Below, piece by piece: positions 7,551 to 11,239 of a DNA stretch of 11,239 nucleotides. Source of the DNA: Chitinophagaceae bacterium (lineage in GTDB: Bacteria > Bacteroidota > Bacteroidia > Chitinophagales > Chitinophagaceae). The number at the start of each line of letters is the position of its first letter. Positions within the stretch are counted from its first letter, which is position 1. The translations under genes were made by a program, and so were the position numbers. The notes under the pieces are model-generated. The model saw only the letters and a list, made by a program, of their open reading frames with translations, searched no databases and was not told the DNA's origin. The stretch spans positions 1 to 11,239 of the forward strand of contig JAOQAL010000211.1 in the NCBI GenBank assembly GCA_025963615.1. Direction: 5' to 3'.

Positions 7551-8615
7551 ATGAATGTTGAATTCTTAATCCTGGGACAAGGCATCTGTGGCACTTTTCT
7601 TTCGTACTATTTACAAAAAGAAAATAGATCTTTTTTGGTCATTGACAACGATGGTGAGAACTCCCCATCAAAAATTGCCGCAGGCATCATCAACCCGGTA
7701 ACAGGAAGAAGAATGGTAACCACCTGGATGATCGAAGAGCTGCAACCCTTCGCCTGGCATGCTTATACTGAAATCGGTCATGCGATGGATATTACAGCCA
7801 TTTCTCAAAAAAGTATCATCGATTTTTTCCCAACCCCACAAATGCTGGAAGCATTTACAAAGAGGATTGAAGAAGGCGCCCATTATCTTCATGCCTATCC
7901 GGAACAAAATCACTTCAACCCTTTTTTTAACTATGATTTTGGTTGTGGCGAAATACGGCCTGTTTATACAGCCCATACCGAAATGCTCTTACCCGCCTGG
8001 CGGCGATTTTTGAAAAATGAAAAATCCCTACTGGAAGAAAATTTTGAACCCAGCGAATTGATTATAAAAGGAGACCAAATCCACTACAAGGGAATTGCGG
8101 CGGATAAAATTATTTTCTGTGATGGAGCCCATGGTTTTGAAAATCCTTATTTCAAATTGCTGCCGTTTGCTCCAAATAAAGGAGAAGCCCTAATAGTGGA
8201 AATTCCTGATCTGCCGGATCATCACATATATAAAAAAGGAATGCTGCTTACGCCTTTTCAGAGGAAAGATGTTTTTTGGATTGGATCCAGTTATGAATGG
8301 AACTTTACAGATAGCGCCCCTACAAAAAAATTCCGCGACACAACGGAAAGATTATTGAAGGAATGGCTTAAAGTGCCTTTCAGGATCCTGGAACATAAAG
8401 CTGGTATCAGGCCGGCAACGCTGGAGCGGAGACCATTTGTGGGTGTTCATCCATTCCATAAAAATATCGGGATATTAAATGGCATGGGAACCAAAGGCTG
8501 TTCACTGGCACCTTATTTTGCAAAACAATTGGTCAGTAACCTGCTTCACCAGGTTCCATTGCAAACCGATGCTGATATTAACCGGTTTCATAAAATACTT
8601 GCCAGAAAATGCTAG
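7551..8615 (+). CDS. FAD-dependent oxidoreductase, DAO family
   Basis: A 354-residue cytosolic flavoprotein of the D-amino-acid-oxidase superfamily, which oxidises C-N bonds of amino acids or amines using FAD. The Rossmann motif opens the protein: FLILGQGICG with glycines 9, 11 and 14. An acidic residue ending the second strand (VIDND, about 30-34) would bind the ribose of FAD. AAGIINPVTGRR (43-54) is the usual region near the flavin. The C-terminal half has AGIRPATLERRPFVG (from 284) and NGMGTKGCSLAP (310-321), the second FAD-contacting segment of this family. No signal peptide is present. The ATG at 7551 is fixed by the FAD motif, which needs its first strand immediately after the start. 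The C-terminal motifs also resemble the oxidoreductase domain of MnmC, but the methyltransferase half is absent. The substrate cannot be read from the sequence. It lies alone after the repeat array, 113 bases before the next gene. Confidence 0.88.
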   Translation: MNVEFLILGQGICGTFLSYYLQKENRSFLVIDNDGENSPSKIAAGIINPVTGRRMVTTWMIEELQPFAWHAYTEIGHAMDITAISQKSIIDFFPTPQMLEAFTKRIEEGAHYLHAYPEQNHFNPFFNYDFGCGEIRPVYTAHTEMLLPAWRRFLKNEKSLLEENFEPSELIIKGDQIHYKGIAADKIIFCDGAHGFENPYFKLLPFAPNKGEALIVEIPDLPDHHIYKKGMLLTPFQRKDVFWIGSSYEWNFTDSAPTKKFRDTTERLLKEWLKVPFRILEHKAGIRPATLERRPFVGVHPFHKNIGILNGMGTKGCSLAPYFAKQLVSNLLHQVPLQTDADINRFHKILARKC

Positions 8616-8694
8616 AGGCTGGATGCTGGATGATGGCAACAAACCACCAATAGCAAGAGTAAAGATCTTTTTCATTTTATTATTTACAAATAAT

Positions 8695-8702
8695 TATTTT
8701 TG
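8695..8702 (+). promoter_or_regulatory. candidate Bacteroidota -7 element
   Basis: TATTTTTG matches the Bacteroidota -7 consensus TAnnTTTG and lies 26 bases before the ATG at 8729, which would give a short leader. No exact TTTG is seen at the -33 position, only a T-rich stretch (ctttttc near 8667-8673). The region is AT-rich, so a chance match is quite possible. Confidence 0.35.
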
Positions 8703-8728
8703 AAATTTACTATTAAACACAACTGCTG

Positions 8729-9139
8729 ATGAATAAGCCGAATGAACCTCTTTACGTGATCCCTAACCGCTACAGGAAAATGGAAAATCTTCATATCGTT
8801 TTCTGGCTGTTAAAAGATATCAGTTGGTGTATGACATGGAGGGTGCTGGGTATTGCCATGATTATTCCCACATTAACAATCGCCATTGTGATAGCCTGGC
8901 GAACCCGGGAATTCAAATCAGAGCTGGCACATAACCTGGCCATTGCATTCTGGATATCGGCCAATTCATTGTGGATGATCAGCGAATTCTTTCGATTTGA
9001 TACCGTGCCGGTATGGCATGGTTTAGAAGGAAAACATCTTGCCTTAATACCCTTTATAACCGGCATTGTTATCCTTGCCTGGTATTATATTATACAACGC
9101 CCAAAAGAAGTGGAAGAACATCACGCAGTTACGTTATAA
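8729..9139 (+). CDS. small conserved-looking integral membrane protein, function unknown
   Basis: A 136-residue protein that I cannot assign to a named family. Hydrophobic stretches suggest three clear membrane helices: about 39-57 (VLGIAMIIPTLTIAIVIAW), 69-88 (NLAIAFWISANSLWMISEFF) and 104-122 (LALIPFITGIVILAWYYII). A weaker one lies at 21-37 (LHIVFWLLKDISWCMTW). It is rich in tryptophan within and at the ends of the helices. Charged residues sit mid-membrane or at the helix edges (K29, D30, R38, E86, R89), and there is a WHGLEGKH loop at 96-103. The C-terminus is short, hydrophilic and histidine-containing (EVEEHHAVTL). The arrangement suggests a small membrane subunit or sensor rather than a secreted protein. 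The ATG at 8729 has no Shine-Dalgarno site; a later Met18 is possible but would leave the helices unchanged. It follows the oxidoreductase gene by 113 bases and may have its own promoter. Confidence 0.75.
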   Translation: MNKPNEPLYVIPNRYRKMENLHIVFWLLKDISWCMTWRVLGIAMIIPTLTIAIVIAWRTREFKSELAHNLAIAFWISANSLWMISEFFRFDTVPVWHGLEGKHLALIPFITGIVILAWYYIIQRPKEVEEHHAVTL

Positions 9140-9227
9140 ACAAGCTGTTGTAAAACAATGTCCGATGTCGGATACACATGTACGGGTTCCCGATAGTATG
9201 AAGTTTGCATGCTATGCAGGAGTCAGA
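9140..9227. terminator. weak hairpins between two convergent genes
   Basis: The gap between the convergent genes holds tccgatgtcgga (9161-9172) and a better stem: atagtatg (9193-9200) with catgctat (9208-9215), one G-T pair and a 7-base loop. A third small stem, tcaga/tctga around 9223-9236, overlaps the stop codon of the minus-strand gene. None is followed by a clear run of T, so a terminator role rests mainly on the convergent position. Confidence 0.2.
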
Positions 9228-10016
9228 TTATTCTGATAACTCCATTCGAAGAATTTTATTCCTGGTCGAAGGGTCTTGATTTAATACACGGCATAAGGCC
9301 TCAAATAACTCGGGCATATTTTCTTTCAAACCCTTTGGATTGACGAAAAAAGCCTCCACGCTGACCGCCCAAAATTCATGCAGGTTGCTGAAAGCATAAC
9401 TGCGCAGGTAACTACGTCTTTTCGTCACCACATCTGCAAGTATGGGCCCCGTAGTCGTAGAAAATTTTTCATAATTCATCCGGAAGTTTGAATCAATACC
9501 GTACTGCGCAAAAAAGTTATTGTATAATAAGGCATGCGACATCTCGTGCACGGCCACATTGATATTGTCACTTTTGTTTGAATAGCCGTAATTAAAGTGC
9601 CGCCAGGAAAGATAGACACCTTCCGGGGCCACATGCCCTATATATAATTCATTGTCATTTTCCATTTTGTATGCATCGGCCAGCACATAAATATCCTTGA
9701 AATAAGTAAGCAGGTAGTTCTTCAATCCAAAGGTTACCTGGATGGCTGCTGCACTGACCAGCGTGGAAATATCATCCTTCTCTTCCAGGCCGATAAAGTG
9801 GAATTTTTTTGTGTTTTTGAAATGATGCACCCGGTTTACAAAACGAACTTTATGGTCAGCAGGGAGATCATTAAAATAAGTAAAGAGGCTTCCGATTACG
9901 AAAGAATAATTATTAAACATATTCTCATCTACCGGAAATTCATCGGGTGATGAAACAGGCGGTATTGGGGCTTTGGCACTAAAATATTGCCTGATTTTTT
10001 TCAGTAGGGATGACAT
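9228..10016 (-). CDS. mtfA: MtfA-type zinc metallopeptidase (M90-like)
   Basis: A 262-residue soluble zinc peptidase. The active-site helix is AVHEMSHALLY, with HEMSH at 157-161 giving two histidine ligands and the catalytic glutamate E158. HEFWAVSVEAFF at 213-224 matches the downstream MtfA motif (EFFAV-x-SE-x-FF), where E214 is the likely third zinc ligand. The following NPKGLKENMPELFEALCRVLNQDP is the usual family ending. No signal peptide or membrane segment is seen, in keeping with a cytosolic enzyme. The frame is open to an ATG at 10142, but I chose the ATG at 10016 (MSSLLKKIRQYF). The 42 upstream residues are unlike the family, and the longer form would run across the candidate aspS promoter to within about 30 bases of aspS. 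E. coli MtfA is known for binding the glucose repressor Mlc; no Mlc gene is visible here, so that role cannot be transferred. Confidence 0.88.
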   Translation of the reverse strand: MSSLLKKIRQYFSAKAPIPPVSSPDEFPVDENMFNNYSFVIGSLFTYFNDLPADHKVRFVNRVHHFKNTKKFHFIGLEEKDDISTLVSAAAIQVTFGLKNYLLTYFKDIYVLADAYKMENDNELYIGHVAPEGVYLSWRHFNYGYSNKSDNINVAVHEMSHALLYNNFFAQYGIDSNFRMNYEKFSTTTGPILADVVTKRRSYLRSYAFSNLHEFWAVSVEAFFVNPKGLKENMPELFEALCRVLNQDPSTRNKILRMELSE

Positions 10017-10088
10017 TCGGTTCGGATTGAGATGCCTAAATATACTTATTCCCCGCCCATTTTGCAAGCCCTGAGCCCCATTTGTGCC

Positions 10089-10096
10089 TATATTTG
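10089..10096 (+). promoter_or_regulatory. candidate -7 element of the aspS promoter
   Basis: TATATTTG matches the Bacteroidota consensus TAnnTTTG exactly, in the intergenic gap between the divergent mtfA and aspS genes. A TTTG lies at 10061-10064, 24 bases upstream, slightly longer than the usual -33/-7 spacing. Transcription would start near 10100-10105 and give a leader of about 70 bases. No equally good element was found for mtfA on the other strand; CAAGATTA at 10107-10114 is a one-mismatch reverse match. Confidence 0.4.
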
Positions 10097-10172
10097 CGCC
10101 TGTTTTCAAGATTATTTCGGGCTTCCGGGAATATTTTGACACATTAATAACGATCTAACCGCCCTTCAGATT

Positions 10173-11239
10173 ATGTACAGGACAAATACTTGTGGAGAAT
10201 TAAGGATCATCGACAAAGGAAAAGAAATCACGCTCGCGGGATGGGTACAGACCATCAGGAAATTCGGCGCTATTACATTTGTAGATTTGCGCGACCGTTA
10301 TGGCCTAACCCAACTTCTTTTTGGAGAAGAGCTGATCGCCCAGATAGATACCAATCCCCTTGGCCGCGAATTCGTATTGCAGGTCACAGGTATTGTAAAT
10401 GAAAGAAGTAACAAGAACCTGAACATCCCCACGGGCGAGATAGAATTGCAGGTAACTTCGTTTTTGATTCTGAATAAATCAGGCGTGCCTCCTTTTTCCA
10501 TACAGGATGATACGGATGGCGGCGACGATCTGCGGATGAAGTACCGGTATCTGGACCTGAGAAGAAATGCGGTGAAGAAAAATCTTGAATTGCGGTATTC
10601 AGTTAACCGCTCTGCACGAAACTACCTGCATGAAAAAGGGTTTATGGATATAGAAACCCCATTCCTCATTAAATCCACACCGGAAGGCGCCCGCGATTTT
10701 GTCGTGCCATCCAGGATGAATGCCGGTCAATTCTACGCATTACCGCAAAGCCCGCAAACTTTCAAACAATTGCTGATGGTGAGTGGATATGACCGTTACT
10801 ACCAGATTGTCAAATGTTTTCGGGATGAAGATTTAAGGGCCGACCGTCAACCTGAATTTACGCAAATAGATTGTGAAATGTCGTTTGTTGAACAGGAAGA
10901 CATCCTGGTTATGTTTGAAGGATTGATCAAACAGATTTTTAAGGATGTAAAAAATGTTGATTATAGTGAGAAAATAGAACGGATGAATTGGGAAGAAGCG
11001 ATGTGGAATTACGGTAATGATAAACCCGATATCCGTTTTGGAATGAAACTTTGTAACCTGAAATTCCCGTCCCATGTCTTCACAGGCAAACAAAATATTT
11101 CGACCTTGATTGATGGTGCAGGTTTTAAAGTATTTGATGATGCAGAAACTGTGGTTGCGATCGCCGTACCAGGATGCAGTGAATATACCCGTAAGCAAAC
11201 AGACGAACTGACGGAATGGGTGAAACGTCCCCAGATTGG
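10173..11239 (+). CDS. aspS: aspartyl-tRNA synthetase, 5' part (cut by window edge)
   Basis: The class II enzyme that charges tRNA-Asp with aspartate using ATP in the cytosol. The window holds the first 355 codons. The bacterial family is typically about 580 residues, so roughly 60 percent is present. The N-terminus [12 protein letters not shown]...[24 protein letters not shown] is the OB-fold anticodon-binding domain. [12 protein letters not shown] leads into motif 1. [17 protein letters not shown] and [20 protein letters not shown] line the active site. Motif 2 is [18 protein letters not shown] from residue 216, with R217 the ATP-contacting arginine. The last residues, TEWVKRPQI, fall in the bacterial insertion domain. 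Motif 3 lies beyond the right edge. The start at 10173 gives the standard N-terminus of the family. The gene is divergent from mtfA, with 156 bases between the two starts. Nothing looks broken. Confidence 0.97.
   Translation, partial: MYRTNTCGELRIIDKGKEITLAGWVQTIRKFGAITFVDLRDRYGLTQLLFGEELIAQIDTNPLGREFVLQVTGIVNERSNKNLNIPTGEIELQVTSFLILNKSGVPPFSIQDDTDGGDDLRMKYRYLDLRRNAVKKNLELRYSVNRSARNYLHEKGFMDIETPFLIKSTPEGARDFVVPSRMNAGQFYALPQSPQTFKQLLMVSGYDRYYQIVKCFRDEDLRADRQPEFTQIDCEMSFVEQEDILVMFEGLIKQIFKDVKNVDYSEKIERMNWEEAMWNYGNDKPDIRFGMKLCNLKFPSHVFTGKQNISTLIDGAGFKVFDDAETVVAIAVPGCSEYTRKQTDELTEWVKRPQI

Noticed and set aside
10017..10142. 42-residue N-terminal extension of the MtfA-like protein
   Set aside because: It is unlike the family, lies in the intergenic gap and would overlap the candidate aspS promoter; the ATG at 10016 starts a natural N-terminus.
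10190..10501. Short frames over aspS on both strands
   Set aside because: They are shadows of the clearly coding aspS frame, which runs unbroken from 10173 to the window edge.

Overview
The window looks like a chromosomal segment from a Bacteroidota bacterium, most likely of the Chitinophagia/Sphingobacteriia type. The evidence is a very long alpha-2-macroglobulin lipoprotein of the Bacteroidota form, a SusC-type TonB signature inside it, A-rich leaders without clear Shine-Dalgarno sites, and copies of the Bacteroidota -7 element TAnnTTTG before some genes. The species cannot be named from the sequence.

Layout: positions 1-634 hold no convincing intact gene, only a possible decayed fragment of an outer-membrane protein N-terminus near 83-230. 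Positions 635-6799 (+) encode a 2054-residue thioester-containing alpha-2-macroglobulin lipoprotein. Positions 6800-7550 are a 750-base gap. Most of it is an unusual array of GAGCTGC-type heptads, palindromes and two 161-base direct repeats with conserved hairpins. Positions 7551-8615 (+) encode a FAD-dependent DAO-family oxidoreductase, and 8729-9139 (+) a small membrane protein with three or four membrane segments. Convergent to these, 9228-10016 (-) encodes an MtfA-type zinc metallopeptidase. Divergent from it, 10173 to the right edge (+) is the 5' part of aspS, aspartyl-tRNA synthetase.

The genes do not form an obvious pathway or defence island. The macroglobulin is a stand-alone envelope protease trap; no pbpC-like partner is present. 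The other genes look like ordinary chromosomal neighbours. The two most unusual signals are the short SusC/TonB-like motif lying in the bait-region position of the macroglobulin, and the palindromic repeat array downstream of it.
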